Shown here: piece by piece, positions 1-8,941 of the stretch
Numbering within the stretch: the stretch's first letter is position 1
Layout of the letters: each line of letters opens with the position of its first letter
Assembly: GCF_035994945.1 (NCBI RefSeq)
Contig: NZ_CP108677.1
Coordinates: forward strand, 496,001 to 560,000
Direction: 5' to 3'
Source of the DNA: Streptomyces sp. NBC_01216
GTDB taxonomy: Bacteria > Actinomycetota > Actinomycetes > Streptomycetales > Streptomycetaceae
Length of the DNA stretch: 64,000 bases
Made by a program: the position numbers and the translations under genes
The notes under the pieces: model-generated
Seen by the model: the letters and a program-made list of their open reading frames with translations, nothing else
Databases searched by the model: none
Told to the model about the DNA's origin: nothing

Positions 1-69
1 CGGTTCATGGCGGCAGCTCACCAGCCCCGCCGCGGCGTTGTCCAAGAGCCACACGCCGAACGGTGCCAT
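1..69 (-). CDS. Possible 5' end of a truncated minus-strand gene
   Basis: An ATG on the minus strand at position 69 opens a frame that stays open to the window edge, giving 23 residues beginning MAPFGVWLLD. It could be the N-terminus of a gene lying left of the window. No Shine-Dalgarno sequence is evident and the fragment is too short to assign a family. It could be chance in such GC-rich DNA. The DNA from 70 to 281 shows no convincing gene. Confidence 0.3.
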   Translation of the reverse strand, partial: MAPFGVWLLDNAAAGLVSCRHEP

Positions 70-281
70 GCCGGAACAGCTATGACGCCTGTTCGCAGCG
101 GGTCCGGTGGCCGGGGCGGGGTGCGCGGTGCCCGGCCGAGGCGGAGGCGGTGTCCACCCGCGCGCGTGACGGTCGTCGGGGGTGGCGGGTCGTCGCGGGG
201 TGGGCATGGCCACCGGTCCAGGCACCCGCCGGGCCCGGTCCGTCGGCTTCGGGGCGCGACGGGCCGGGTCCTCCGCCGGGT

Positions 282-1112
282 TCAGGGGGCGACGGGCAGT
301 CGGCGCTTGTGGTCGGTCAGCCGGTAGCGGCGCACGATCGACGCGAACGCCGCCTCGCTCACCGGCTTGCCCTCCAGGAAGTCGTCGATGTCGTCGTACG
401 TGACACCGAGCGCGTCCTCGTCGGGCTTGCCGGGGTCGAGGGTCTCCAGGTCGGCGGTCGGCGTCTTCCAGACCAGCTGGGCCGGGGCGCCGAGGGTGTC
501 CGCGACGGCACGCACCCGGCGCTTGGTCAGGCCCGTGAGCGGGACCAGGTCGGCCGCGCCGTCGCCGAACTTGGTGAAGAAGCCGGAGACCGCCTCGGCC
601 GCGTGATCGGTGCCGACGACCAGGGCGCCGTGCGCACCCGCGACGGCGTACTGCGCGATCATCCGCTGACGGGCCTTGATGTTGCCGTGCACGAAGTCCT
701 GGTGGTGGGCGTCACGGAAGGTGACGCCGCCGTCCCGGCAGGCCGCGAGGGCCGCGTCGCTCGCCGGCCGCACGTCGACGGTCAGCACGTGGTCGGCCCG
801 GACGAAGTCGAGCGCCAGCTGGGCGTCCTTCTCGTCGGCCTGCACGCCGTAGGGCAGCCGCATCGCGTGGAAGGCGGCCTCGTGCCCGGCGGACCTGGCC
901 CGCTCCACGGCGAGCTGGCAGAGCCGGCCCGTGGTGGTGGAGTCCACGCCGCCGCTGATCCCGAGAACGAGACCGCGCAGCCCCGTGCTGGTGAGTCGCT
1001 CGGCGAGGAAGGCCACCCGGCGCTCGATCTCGACGCGCGGGTCGAAGGTCTCGGAAACCTCGAGTTCCCGGGCGATCTGCTGCTGCAGGGCGATGGACGC
1101 CGGGTCGGTCAC
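282..1112 (-). CDS. nadE: Ammonia-dependent NAD+ synthetase
   Basis: The 276-residue product is the length of the single-domain NadE family. It carries the N-type ATP pyrophosphatase P-loop SGGVDS at about residues 53-58. NadE adenylates deamido-NAD+ and amidates it with ammonia in the last cytoplasmic step of NAD+ synthesis. There is no glutaminase domain, so free ammonia would be the nitrogen source. The GTG start at 1112 is supported by GAGGAG six bases upstream. The gene stands alone, divergent from the PAP2/diacylglycerol kinase gene. Assignment is firm. Confidence 0.95.
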   Translation of the reverse strand: MTDPASIALQQQIARELEVSETFDPRVEIERRVAFLAERLTSTGLRGLVLGISGGVDSTTTGRLCQLAVERARSAGHEAAFHAMRLPYGVQADEKDAQLALDFVRADHVLTVDVRPASDAALAACRDGGVTFRDAHHQDFVHGNIKARQRMIAQYAVAGAHGALVVGTDHAAEAVSGFFTKFGDGAADLVPLTGLTKRRVRAVADTLGAPAQLVWKTPTADLETLDPGKPDEDALGVTYDDIDDFLEGKPVSEAAFASIVRRYRLTDHKRRLPVAP

Positions 1113-1353
1113 GGAGTGCTCCTCGGGAAGGTCGGCCGGTGGTTCGTCGGGCGGGCGGGGTCACGTGGCGCGGCGGGCCGCCGTGGCCCCGGGCCCGGGT
1201 CGACTCTATGCGGCGCGGGCCCGCGCCGCGCCGCCGCCCTCGGGCGGGAGGCTCCGGAACCGGTCGCCCCGGACCGGGGACCGGGTACGCCGACCGCGCG
1301 GCGGGACGCGCCGCCCGCCGACTGCGGACCGAGACTCGGGGTAGGAGGCCGTC

Positions 1354-2880
1354 ATGAACACGAGGACGAGCGGGCGACTGCGCCAGGTGCTGGGACGTGC
1401 GGACCTGAGGCTGTTCGAGCAGGTGGCGAGGCGGTCGTGGCCGGGCGCCGACCGGGTCCTTCCCCGGCTGAGCAAGAGCGCGGACCACGGGCTGCTGTGG
1501 TTCGGCGTCGGCGCGGGCATGTGGGCCGTGGGCGGCGTGCGCGGCAGGCGGGCGGCGGTCCGCGCGGTCGCCTCGCTCGCCCTGGCATCGGCGACGGTCA
1601 ACACCCTCGCCAAGGGCGCCGTGCGACGCGAGCGCCCGCTGATCGACGTGGTGCCGGTCGTGCGACACCTGGCGCGCCGGCCGATCACCAGTTCCTTTCC
1701 CTCGGGGCACTCCGCCTCGGCCGCCGCCTTCGCGGCGGGTGCGGCGCTGGAGTCCCGGGGCTGGGGAGCGGCCCTGCTTCCGGTCGCCGCGTCGGTGGCC
1801 TTCTCCCGTGTGTACACCGGGGTGCACTACCCCAGCGACGTCGTGGTGGGCGCGCTGCTCGGGGTCGGGGCGGCGGCGGTCCTGAAGGGCCCGTCGCCGA
1901 ACCACACCCGGCAGCCCCCGCCGGCCCGGCCGCGGGTGGACGCTCCGGCGCTGCCCGAGGGCGAGGGGCTCGTCGTCGTGGTCAACCCGTCCTCCGGCTC
2001 GCAGCCCCAGTTGACGGAACCGGCCCGGCAGATCGAGACGTCGCTGCCGAAGGCGGAGGTCGTCCGCTACGACGAGTCGGCCGGGCCGCTGCCGGAGGTA
2101 CTTGACCGTGCCGCCGCGGACGCGGCGGCACGGGGCGGCGCTCTGGGGGTGTGCGGTGGGGACGGCACGGTGAACGCCGCCGTGGCGCCGGCGCTGCGGT
2201 ACGGTGTCCCGCTGCTCGTGCTGCCCGGCGGGACGTTCAACCACTTCGCCGCCGACCTGGGGGTGGAGACGCTCGTCGACGGGTGCGCGGCCGTGACGGC
2301 GGGGCAGGCCGTCCAGGCGGACGTCGGGCGGGTGCGGCGGCTGTCGCCCGCGGGCGTCGCCCCGAAGGGTGCGCCGGATGATCCCGACTACTTCCTCAAC
2401 ACCTTCAGCCTGGGCGTGTACCCCGAGCTGGTCCGGCTCCGCGAGCGCTGGTCGCCCCGGATCGGCGGGACGGCCGCGGCGGTCGTCGGCACGGTGAAGG
2501 TCCTGCGTGGAGCCCGCCCGCTGAGGGCCTCGGTGAACGGCGTGCCGCGTTCGATGTGGCTGCTGTTCGCCGGCAACGGCGCGTACCGGAGCATCGGTCT
2601 CGCCCCGGTGCGCCGGGAGGAGATGGCCGACGGTCTGCTGGACGTGCGCGTCGCCCACGGCGGCCGGTTCGCCCGGACCCGGCTGCTGGCCACGGCGCTC
2701 GCGGGCGGGGTGGCCCGGACGCGGGTGTACGCGTCGGCGCGTCCGCACCGCGTGAGGATCACCGGACTGCCGGCGGACACCCCGATGGCCTGTGACGGCG
2801 AGGTGATGCCCGCGCCCGCGGACATGCTGATCGACAAGCTGCCGAAGGCGCTGACCGTCTACCGCCCCGTGGACGGCTGA
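1354..2880 (+). CDS. PAP2 phosphatase / diacylglycerol kinase-like fusion
   Basis: The 508-residue protein joins two lipid enzymes. Residues 1-180 form a membrane PAP2-type phosphatase with the three signature motifs: KGAVRRERP (87-95), PSGHS (116-120) and SRVYTGVHYPSD (151-162). Residues 205-508 form a DAGK/LCB5-type lipid kinase with NPSSGS at about 211 and the nucleotide-binding GGDGT at 268-272. The two halves would catalyse opposing reactions (lipid phosphate hydrolysis and lipid phosphorylation), perhaps in phospholipid turnover. The substrate cannot be read from sequence. A palindromic element starts exactly at its stop codon. Confidence 0.92.
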   Translation: MNTRTSGRLRQVLGRADLRLFEQVARRSWPGADRVLPRLSKSADHGLLWFGVGAGMWAVGGVRGRRAAVRAVASLALASATVNTLAKGAVRRERPLIDVVPVVRHLARRPITSSFPSGHSASAAAFAAGAALESRGWGAALLPVAASVAFSRVYTGVHYPSDVVVGALLGVGAAAVLKGPSPNHTRQPPPARPRVDAPALPEGEGLVVVVNPSSGSQPQLTEPARQIETSLPKAEVVRYDESAGPLPEVLDRAAADAAARGGALGVCGGDGTVNAAVAPALRYGVPLLVLPGGTFNHFAADLGVETLVDGCAAVTAGQAVQADVGRVRRLSPAGVAPKGAPDDPDYFLNTFSLGVYPELVRLRERWSPRIGGTAAAVVGTVKVLRGARPLRASVNGVPRSMWLLFAGNGAYRSIGLAPVRREEMADGLLDVRVAHGGRFARTRLLATALAGGVARTRVYASARPHRVRITGLPADTPMACDGEVMPAPADMLIDKLPKALTVYRPVDG

Positions 2881-3048
2881 GAGCCTGTCGGGCGGCCTTC
2901 GTCCGACAGGCGGGCGCGGTCCGGTGCGTGTGATTCCATGGAGCCGGGATGCCGCTGCAGCGGAGCCACCGGGGCATGTCGGCAACGCCGGCAGCGTGTG
3001 TGCCAGGGCGTGACCGCCCGGTCGGACGAAGGCCGCCCGACAGGCTCT
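2880..3048. repeat. Palindromic intergenic element, copy A (MITE-like, 169 bp)
   Basis: The ends are perfect 28-nt inverted repeats beginning AGAGCCTGTCGGGCGGCC. The left arm (2880-2907) abuts the TGA of the preceding gene and the right arm ends at 3048. The left arm also contains a small internal hairpin (2883-2891 with 2903-2911). No reading frame looks coding inside. Three relatives lie at 18654-18700, 20983-21016 and 56069-56230. It may act as a bidirectional terminator or be a mobile miniature element. Confidence 0.7.
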
Positions 3049-3081
3049 GACGGGGTCGCGGCAGAGAACCGGCGGCGCGGC

Positions 3082-4212
3082 CTACCCGGCGTCCGGCTCC
3101 TCGGGGGCGCACAGCACTTCGACGCGCTGGACCAGGTTGTTGCCGAATCCGCCGCGGTTCCACGGCTCGGTCAGCGGTTGGGTGTTCCCGTCGGCATCGG
3201 TGGCGCGGACGGTGAGATGGCGTATCCCGGGGGTGGCGTTCCAGAGGGCGTGCCAGGCCGACCAGGCCCAGGGGTGGCCGGGCTCCGCGGTGAGTTCGGC
3301 GTCGGTCCAGAAGGCGCCGCCGTCCGCGCTGACCTGGACCCGCGCCACCGGCGCGTGCCCGGACCAGGCGCGGCCGACGAGGCTGACGGGGCCCGGCCGG
3401 ACCACCCGGGTGCGGGACATGAAGTCGGGGAAGCCGGGAGGGACCATCAGCGCGCGGGGCGCGATGGTGCGGACGGGCTCCCCCGGCTCCTGCGGGGTGG
3501 TCCGGTACCGGTATGCCTCGGCCTGCTGGAATCCGGTGAACGGGCGGTCGGTGAGCGTGATGTCGCGCAGCCACTTCACATGGGCCATGCCGTACCAGCC
3601 GGGGACGACGAGCCGGACGGGGTGGCCGTGCTGCGGGGGAAGCGGGCCGCCGTTCATCGCGTACGCCACGAGGACCTCCGGCGCGGTGCCGAGGGCGACG
3701 TCCAGCGGGAGGCTCCGGCGGTAGTCCTGTTCGACTCCGCGCTCCACGCCGTGGTCGGCGCCGGTGAAGACGGCCTCGACGGCTTCCTGTCCGACCCCCG
3801 CCTCGGCGAGCAGGACGCGCAGCGGGACACCCGTCCATTCGGCGGTGCCGACGGCCTCGACGAGCCAGGGCTGGCTGACCGGGCGCGGCGAGAGCAGTGC
3901 CCGGCCGTTGCCCGCGCATTCCATCGTGACCCGGTGGGTGACGGCCGGGAGGGCCCGCAGGTCGGCGAGGTCCAGGGTGAGCGGCTCGCGGACCCGTCCG
4001 GTGACGGTCAGCCGCCACGAGGTCTCGTCCAGGACCGGAATGTCGTAGTGGACCAGGACGTAGTGCAGGCCGGGCGGGGTGAGCCGGTAGTGCAGCGCCT
4101 CCAGCGGCATTCCGTGGTTCCGCGTGGCGAGAGCGAGTTCGTGGGCACTGATGCCTTCGTGGGGGTCGGCCAGTCGCCCCGCTGTGCTGATCTCACTGAG
4201 GGGTCCGTCCAT
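3082..4212 (-). CDS. Sulfite oxidase-family molybdopterin oxidoreductase (soluble)
   Basis: The 376-residue protein has the sulfite oxidase molybdopterin fold followed by the C-terminal Mo-co dimerisation domain. The Mo-ligating cysteine is probably C99 in the motif ECAGNGRALL. The stretch ending YGMAHVKWL is typical of the family. No signal peptide, Tat motif, transmembrane segment or heme domain is visible, so it is probably cytoplasmic and needs a separate electron acceptor. The electron donor substrate is unknown, and sulfite is only the family precedent. A second, membrane-linked member lies at 13308-14894. Confidence 0.88.
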   Translation of the reverse strand: MDGPLSEISTAGRLADPHEGISAHELALATRNHGMPLEALHYRLTPPGLHYVLVHYDIPVLDETSWRLTVTGRVREPLTLDLADLRALPAVTHRVTMECAGNGRALLSPRPVSQPWLVEAVGTAEWTGVPLRVLLAEAGVGQEAVEAVFTGADHGVERGVEQDYRRSLPLDVALGTAPEVLVAYAMNGGPLPPQHGHPVRLVVPGWYGMAHVKWLRDITLTDRPFTGFQQAEAYRYRTTPQEPGEPVRTIAPRALMVPPGFPDFMSRTRVVRPGPVSLVGRAWSGHAPVARVQVSADGGAFWTDAELTAEPGHPWAWSAWHALWNATPGIRHLTVRATDADGNTQPLTEPWNRGGFGNNLVQRVEVLCAPEEPDAG

Positions 4213-4351
4213 GCCCCCATGGTGCGCCGCCGCCCGGTGCCGGGCATGTCGACGCGGGTCCGGTCCACGGCCGGGGCGCGGGCGGGATGCGCGGTGCGAA
4301 GGAAGGAGAGGCCGCCGGACGCCGCGCCGCCGGGTGCCGGGACCCGGCGGG

Positions 4352-4789
4352 TCAGCGTCCGGCGGACCCCGACGGGGTGCGCGGCGGGGGCCGCAGGGTG
4401 CCCGCGGAGGCTCGCAGCAGTCGCAGGACGGGCGGGGGCGGCGCGTCGATGCGGTAGGTCCCGCCCATCGCGGTCCACTGGTCCAGGACGCCGAGGAGGC
4501 CGGAGTCGCAGAACGTCACCCGGGCGACGTCCAGGACCAGTCCGGTGACGCCGGCCCCGGCGGACGAGGCGAGTATCGCCCGCAGTGGGGCACAACTGTG
4601 GTGGTCGACTTCCCCCGCCAGGCGGACCAGGAGGCCGGTGGTGCCGATGCCCGTACAGGACTGGACGGCTATGACCCCGGGCGCGGTGTCCGCGCCCGGG
4701 GCGCACAGGACGGGCAGGGGGATGGCGGTCAGTATCGGCGCGCTGCTCGTGGTGCTCACCCCTCCATCAACGCCGGTCGGCGCGTTCAC
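4352..4789 (-). CDS. STAS-domain protein, anti-sigma-factor-antagonist-like
   Basis: A 145-residue protein with a STAS fold at about residues 40-120. The motif CDSGLLGVLDQ contains the serine that is phosphorylated in SpoIIAA/RsbV-type antagonists. Such proteins bind anti-sigma kinases and free an alternative sigma factor. No partner kinase or sigma gene is adjacent. The start is uncertain: GTG 4789 gives the length stated but lacks a clear ribosome site, and GTG 4759 lies just behind GGAGG with only one base of spacing. Confidence 0.8.
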   Translation of the reverse strand: MNAPTGVDGGVSTTSSAPILTAIPLPVLCAPGADTAPGVIAVQSCTGIGTTGLLVRLAGEVDHHSCAPLRAILASSAGAGVTGLVLDVARVTFCDSGLLGVLDQWTAMGGTYRIDAPPPPVLRLLRASAGTLRPPPRTPSGSAGR

Positions 4790-4888
4790 CGGAACACGGC
4801 GCGCCGGGCGGTCACCCCGGAGCGTGGCAGTGATCCACTTCCGGAGGACACAGTCTGGCCGCGAGGGGCGTGACGGTCCGCGGTCCGG

Positions 4889-5548
4889 TCAGCCCGACAT
4901 GAGCAGACCGGCGGCCAGTTCGGCCGCGCGCCGGTGCCAGGCGCCCGCGCCCCGGAGCATGGCGTGGCCGCCCGAGGCCATCGGGATGCCGACGGCGTCG
5001 GCGCCCGCGAGGCGCGCGCGGCGGACGAAAACCCAGGACTCGGCCGCGGAGGTGATCCGGTCGCGTTCGTCGTGGAGGAGGAAAAGCCGGCGGCCCGCGA
5101 GGTGGTCCACGGGCTCGCCCGGCGGGCACCAGGGGGCGAGCGCCACCACCCCGCGGACCAGCGGGTCGGCGGCGGCGCTGAGCGCCGCGCGGCCGCCCAT
5201 CGAGTGCCCGACGAGCACGACGGGCACCTCTCCGGCCCGTTCCCGCAGACGGGCGAGCGCGGCCTCCGCGTCACGGGCGGCGTCGCGGCGGTCGCCGTTC
5301 CAGCCGCGATGCCGGTAGCGCACCTCGGCGACCAGGACGTCCCGGCCGCGCGTGGCGCGGGTGATCGCCGCCGCGAAGGGCCGCATCCGCAGCGCGGCGA
5401 GGCCGAGCGGCGACGGCCTCTCGAGGCCGTCCGCGCGCCCGCCGTGCAGCAGCAGCACGGCCGCCGACGGAACGGCGGGAGACGTGCGGGGAACGAGCGG
5501 CCGGCCGCGGCCCGCCGACGCCTCCGTGTGATCGGCCCCGGCTGTCAT
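4889..5548 (-). CDS. Alpha/beta hydrolase (dienelactone hydrolase-like)
   Basis: This is the last gene of the lipid-modification operon. The 219-residue protein has the alpha/beta-hydrolase nucleophile elbow GHSMGG (Ser at about 116), a likely acid in HDERDR and a likely catalytic His in SGGHAML. Its ATG at 5548 overlaps the stop of the upstream DUF1295 gene by 4 bp, so the two are translationally coupled. The substrate is unknown. By context it may act on acyl chains or lipid breakdown products, which is inference. Confidence 0.85.
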   Translation of the reverse strand: MTAGADHTEASAGRGRPLVPRTSPAVPSAAVLLLHGGRADGLERPSPLGLAALRMRPFAAAITRATRGRDVLVAEVRYRHRGWNGDRRDAARDAEAALARLRERAGEVPVVLVGHSMGGRAALSAAADPLVRGVVALAPWCPPGEPVDHLAGRRLFLLHDERDRITSAAESWVFVRRARLAGADAVGIPMASGGHAMLRGAGAWHRRAAELAAGLLMSG

Positions 5549-6354
5549 CCGGCCTCCCGGCGGGGCGGGCGCGGGAAGAAGCCACTGGTGCGGGCCGCGT
5601 ACTCGGCGAAGCCCGGACGGTTCGCCATGTGGGCCTCCAGCAGGCGTTTCCCGCTGCCCCAGATCAGCAGGCCGCTCATCACCAGGGGTGAGACGAGCGT
5701 GAGGGCGGCGGTCTGCCAGCTCGCGCAGGCCAGCAGGTAGACGCCCCACCAGACGAGGAAGTCTCCGAAGTAGTTGGGGTGCCGCGTCCAGCTCCACAGC
5801 CCTCGGTCCATGATCCGGCCGCGATGGGCGGGGTCGGTCTTGAAGCGCGCGAGCTGGTGGTCTCCGACCGCCTCGAAGAGCAGACCGGTGGCCCACAGCA
5901 GCAGGCCGAGCGCGGCCGTCGGCCCGAGCGCGTCGGGGAGGTAGGCGGCGGCCTGCACGGGCAGCGAGACCAGCCAGACGAGGGCGCCTTGGAGGAGGTA
6001 GACCTTGCGCAGGGCGTACAGCCGCGGGTCGCCCGGGGCGCGGGCGAGCATCCGGGCGTAGCGCGGGTCCTCGCCGTGACCGCGTCCGCGCCGGGCGATG
6101 TGCACGGCGAGGCGCAGTCCCCACACGGCGGTGGCGAGCGTGACCGCGAGCCGTCGGCCCTCGTCGCCGTACCCGGCCGACAGCAGCCAGCTGGTGAGCG
6201 CGACCGCGGCGAAAGCGACTCCCCAGGCGACGTCGACGATCCGGTGCAGTCCCTTGACGGTGGCGACGGCGAAGGTGACCAGCATGACGGCGAGCGCGGC
6301 GCCGGCCGAACCGGCGAGATTCCAGCCGAAGGCGTCCCAGTCCAGCGGGGTCAT
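5545..6354 (-). CDS. DUF1295 membrane protein (steroid 5-alpha-reductase-like)
   Basis: A 269-residue polytopic membrane protein with about seven hydrophobic segments. It has the DUF1295/ICMT-like signature RHPNYFGDFLVWWG near residue 200. The family is related to steroid 5-alpha reductases and isoprenylcysteine methyltransferases and is repeatedly found beside cyclopropane-synthase-type genes. Its ATG overlaps the preceding methyltransferase gene by 4 bp. A role reducing or modifying unsaturated lipid is plausible but unproven. Confidence 0.85.
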   Translation of the reverse strand: MTPLDWDAFGWNLAGSAGAALAVMLVTFAVATVKGLHRIVDVAWGVAFAAVALTSWLLSAGYGDEGRRLAVTLATAVWGLRLAVHIARRGRGHGEDPRYARMLARAPGDPRLYALRKVYLLQGALVWLVSLPVQAAAYLPDALGPTAALGLLLWATGLLFEAVGDHQLARFKTDPAHRGRIMDRGLWSWTRHPNYFGDFLVWWGVYLLACASWQTAALTLVSPLVMSGLLIWGSGKRLLEAHMANRPGFAEYAARTSGFFPRPPRREAG

Positions 6355-7637
6355 CGTCCGTCTCCGGGTGTGTGCCAGACCGGTGTCGCGGGCAGGCCGC
6401 CGGCGCCGCCCGGTTCCGGGCGGACCGCGAGGATCTGGTCGACCCCCATGCGGTTCTGGGCGAACGCCAGGCCGCTGCCGACGAGGTAGAGTCGCCACAC
6501 CCGGGCGGTGGGCGCGCCGACGAGGTCGACGAAGCGTTCCCACCCCTCCTCCAGGGTCCGATGCCAGGCGTCGATCGTCCAGGCGTAGTGCTCCCGCAGG
6601 GATTCCGCGGAGCGGACTTCGAGACCGGCGGACTCCAGCAGCTGCAGCGTCTGCCCGACCGGCCGCATGTGCATGTCCGGGGCGATGTACGTCTCGATGA
6701 AGGCGCCGCCGCCGGGTCGGTTCGCGCCGCGGGACATCTGCTGGACCAGCAGTCGCCCGCGGGGCCGGAGCAGGCCGTGCAGCTGCGCCGCGAACGCCGG
6801 GTACTCGGCGTCGCCGACGTGTTCGCCCATCTCGATCGCCGAGACGGCGTCGTAACCGCCGCCCGGGATGTCGCGGTAGTGCATCAGCCGGACGTCGACC
6901 TGGTCGGCGAGCCCTTCGCGGGCCACCCGGTCCCGGACGGCGTCGCGCTGGCGGGCCGAGAGAGTGACGGCGGTGACCTCGGCCTTGTAGGCGCGGGCGG
7001 CGTGCACGGTCAGCGATCCCCAGCCGCAGCCGATGTCGAGCAGACGCGTACCGGGTTCGAGGCCGAGCTTGCGGCAGACGAGGTCGAGCTTGTCGCGCTG
7101 GGCGTCGGCGAGGCCGTAGCCAGGCGACTCGGGGCGGGTCCAGTAGGCGCAGGAGTAGGCCATCGACGGGTCGAGAAGGGCTTCGTAGAAGTCGTTCGAC
7201 AGGTCGTAGTGGTGACTGATGGCGGCGCGGTCGCGGGCGGTGGAGTGCGGCCGGCCGCGGAGTTCGGCACGCGGGGCGGTGGGTGGGGCGGGCCTCGGGC
7301 CGAGGGCGCCGAGGCGCAGGGCGACGCCGGCCGCGCGGGCGAGGTCGGCGGGACGGGGCCGGACGGTGCCCTGCTCCCGTACGTACTCCCACACCTGGGT
7401 GAGGCTGTCGCCGAGGTCGCCGTCGACGTCGATCTCACCCGCGATGTACGCCTCGGCCAGGCCGAGTTCGCCTGGCTGCCAGAGCAGTCTCCGCAGCGCG
7501 CGCGGGGTGCGGACGAGGACCAGGGGGGCGTCGCCGGGGCCCGCCTCGCTGCCGTCCCAGGCGCGCAGCCGGACGGGGAGCGGGCCGGGGAAGACGGGCG
7601 CGAGGGCACCGGCCAGGAGCTGGGCTGCAGAGGTCAT
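6351..7637 (-). CDS. Cyclopropane-fatty-acyl-phospholipid synthase family (paralog 1)
   Basis: The 428-residue SAM-dependent enzyme shows the family's HYDLSND motif (143-149), the DPSMAYSCAYW segment and the SAM-binding loop DIGCGWG (201-207). Family members transfer a methylene or methyl group from SAM to double bonds of membrane phospholipid acyl chains. It is coupled by 4-bp overlaps on both sides, downstream of a second paralog. The two differ in the SAM loop and N-terminal half, so they may carry out successive or different methylations. The exact product cannot be deduced. Confidence 0.9.
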   Translation of the reverse strand: MTSAAQLLAGALAPVFPGPLPVRLRAWDGSEAGPGDAPLVLVRTPRALRRLLWQPGELGLAEAYIAGEIDVDGDLGDSLTQVWEYVREQGTVRPRPADLARAAGVALRLGALGPRPAPPTAPRAELRGRPHSTARDRAAISHHYDLSNDFYEALLDPSMAYSCAYWTRPESPGYGLADAQRDKLDLVCRKLGLEPGTRLLDIGCGWGSLTVHAARAYKAEVTAVTLSARQRDAVRDRVAREGLADQVDVRLMHYRDIPGGGYDAVSAIEMGEHVGDAEYPAFAAQLHGLLRPRGRLLVQQMSRGANRPGGGAFIETYIAPDMHMRPVGQTLQLLESAGLEVRSAESLREHYAWTIDAWHRTLEEGWERFVDLVGAPTARVWRLYLVGSGLAFAQNRMGVDQILAVRPEPGGAGGLPATPVWHTPGDGR

Positions 7638-8941
7638 CGGACGGTCTCCGGCGTGGGGTCGGCGCTGAGCAGGATCTGGCGGACGTCGAGGTAGCGGGAG
7701 CGGAAGCCGGCCTCGGAGTAGGCGAGGTAGAAGTCCCACATGCGGCGGAAGACGGCGTCGAAGCCGAGCGCGGCGACGGAGGCGGCCTGGCGGTCGAACT
7801 CCTCGCGCCACAGGCGCAGGGTCTCCGCGTAGTGGTCCCCGTAGCCGATGTCCTCGACGATCGTCAGTCCGGCCGCGGCGCTCTCCCGGGCGATGGCCTC
7901 GCGCGAGGGGATCAGACCCCCGGGGAAGATGTACTTGCTGATCCAGGTGTGGGTGCGGGAGGTGACGAGCATCCGCTCGTGCGGCATGGTGATGGCCTGG
8001 AGGGCCACCCGTCCGCCGGGGGCGAGGAGCCCGCGCAGGGCGGAGAAGTAGGCCGTCCAGTACTCGGCGCCGACGGCTTCGATCATCTCGACGCTGACGA
8101 CGGCGTCGAAGGAGCCCTGGACGTGCCGGTAGTCACGGAGTTCGACGGTGACACGGTCGGACAGGCCGGCGGCGGCGACGCGTCGGCGCGCCAGGTCGCG
8201 CTGTTCCTCGGAGAGGGTGACGGTGAGCACCCGGGCGCCCCGGGCCGCGGCCCGGATGGCCAGCTCGCCCCAGCCGGTGCCGATCTCCAGGAGCCGGGTG
8301 CCCGGTCCGACGTCCGCGAGGTCGAGCAGCCGGTCGATCTTGCGGTGCTGGGCGGCGGTGAAGGTGGCCGGCGAGGCCGGGAAGGCGGCGAAGACCGCGG
8401 AGGAGTAGGACATGCTCGGGTCGAGGAACAGGGTGAACAGGTCGTTGGACAGGTCGTAGTGGCGGTGGATGTTGTCCCGGGCGCCCTCGGGCGTGTTGCG
8501 GTGCTGCTCGGGCCGGCGGCGCGCCCAGGCTCCGCGCAGGCGGCGCAGCGGGGCCGGGACGAGGTCGTCGACGTGTGAGGCGAGCACGGTGAGGGTGCCG
8601 ACGAGGTCGTCGGTGTCCCATTCGCCGGCCATGTAGGACTCGCCGAAGCCGATGAGGCCGTCCGCGCCGATCCGGCGGTGGAAGAGCTCGGGCCGGTGGA
8701 GGGTGAGCGTGGGCAGCGCGCCCGTCTGGAGGGGGACCCCGCCGGTGGGGTGTCCGTCGCCGCCGTGCCGTATCCGCAGCGGGATCCGGGTGAGGGCGCG
8801 TTCGATGATCCGCCGGGCGACGGCGGTGCGCGGCGCCGACGCGCGGGGCGGGTGGGCGACGTCCGGCCAGCGCTCCGGGTCGACGGCCCACGGTGCGGGC
8901 GGGGCGGCGCTCTGGTGCGTCGGGGAGTACGAGACGGTCAC
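7634..8941 (-). CDS. Cyclopropane-fatty-acyl-phospholipid synthase family (paralog 2)
   Basis: The 435-residue SAM-dependent lipid methyltransferase carries HYDLSND (161-167), DPSMSYSSAVF and the SAM loop EIGTGWG (219-225). It is read from GTG 8941, which overlaps the DUF1365 stop as GTGA. CFA-type enzymes adjacent to a DUF1365 protein and a FAD oxidoreductase are a widely conserved arrangement in bacteria responding to light or singlet oxygen. A role in modifying unsaturated acyl chains at the membrane surface is inferred from that context. Confidence 0.9.
   Translation of the reverse strand: MTVSYSPTHQSAAPPAPWAVDPERWPDVAHPPRASAPRTAVARRIIERALTRIPLRIRHGGDGHPTGGVPLQTGALPTLTLHRPELFHRRIGADGLIGFGESYMAGEWDTDDLVGTLTVLASHVDDLVPAPLRRLRGAWARRRPEQHRNTPEGARDNIHRHYDLSNDLFTLFLDPSMSYSSAVFAAFPASPATFTAAQHRKIDRLLDLADVGPGTRLLEIGTGWGELAIRAAARGARVLTVTLSEEQRDLARRRVAAAGLSDRVTVELRDYRHVQGSFDAVVSVEMIEAVGAEYWTAYFSALRGLLAPGGRVALQAITMPHERMLVTSRTHTWISKYIFPGGLIPSREAIARESAAAGLTIVEDIGYGDHYAETLRLWREEFDRQAASVAALGFDAVFRRMWDFYLAYSEAGFRSRYLDVRQILLSADPTPETVR

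Noticed and set aside
3082..4212. True sulfite oxidase with cytochrome b5 or c partner
   Set aside because: No heme domain or adjacent cytochrome gene is present, so only the molybdopterin family assignment is made.
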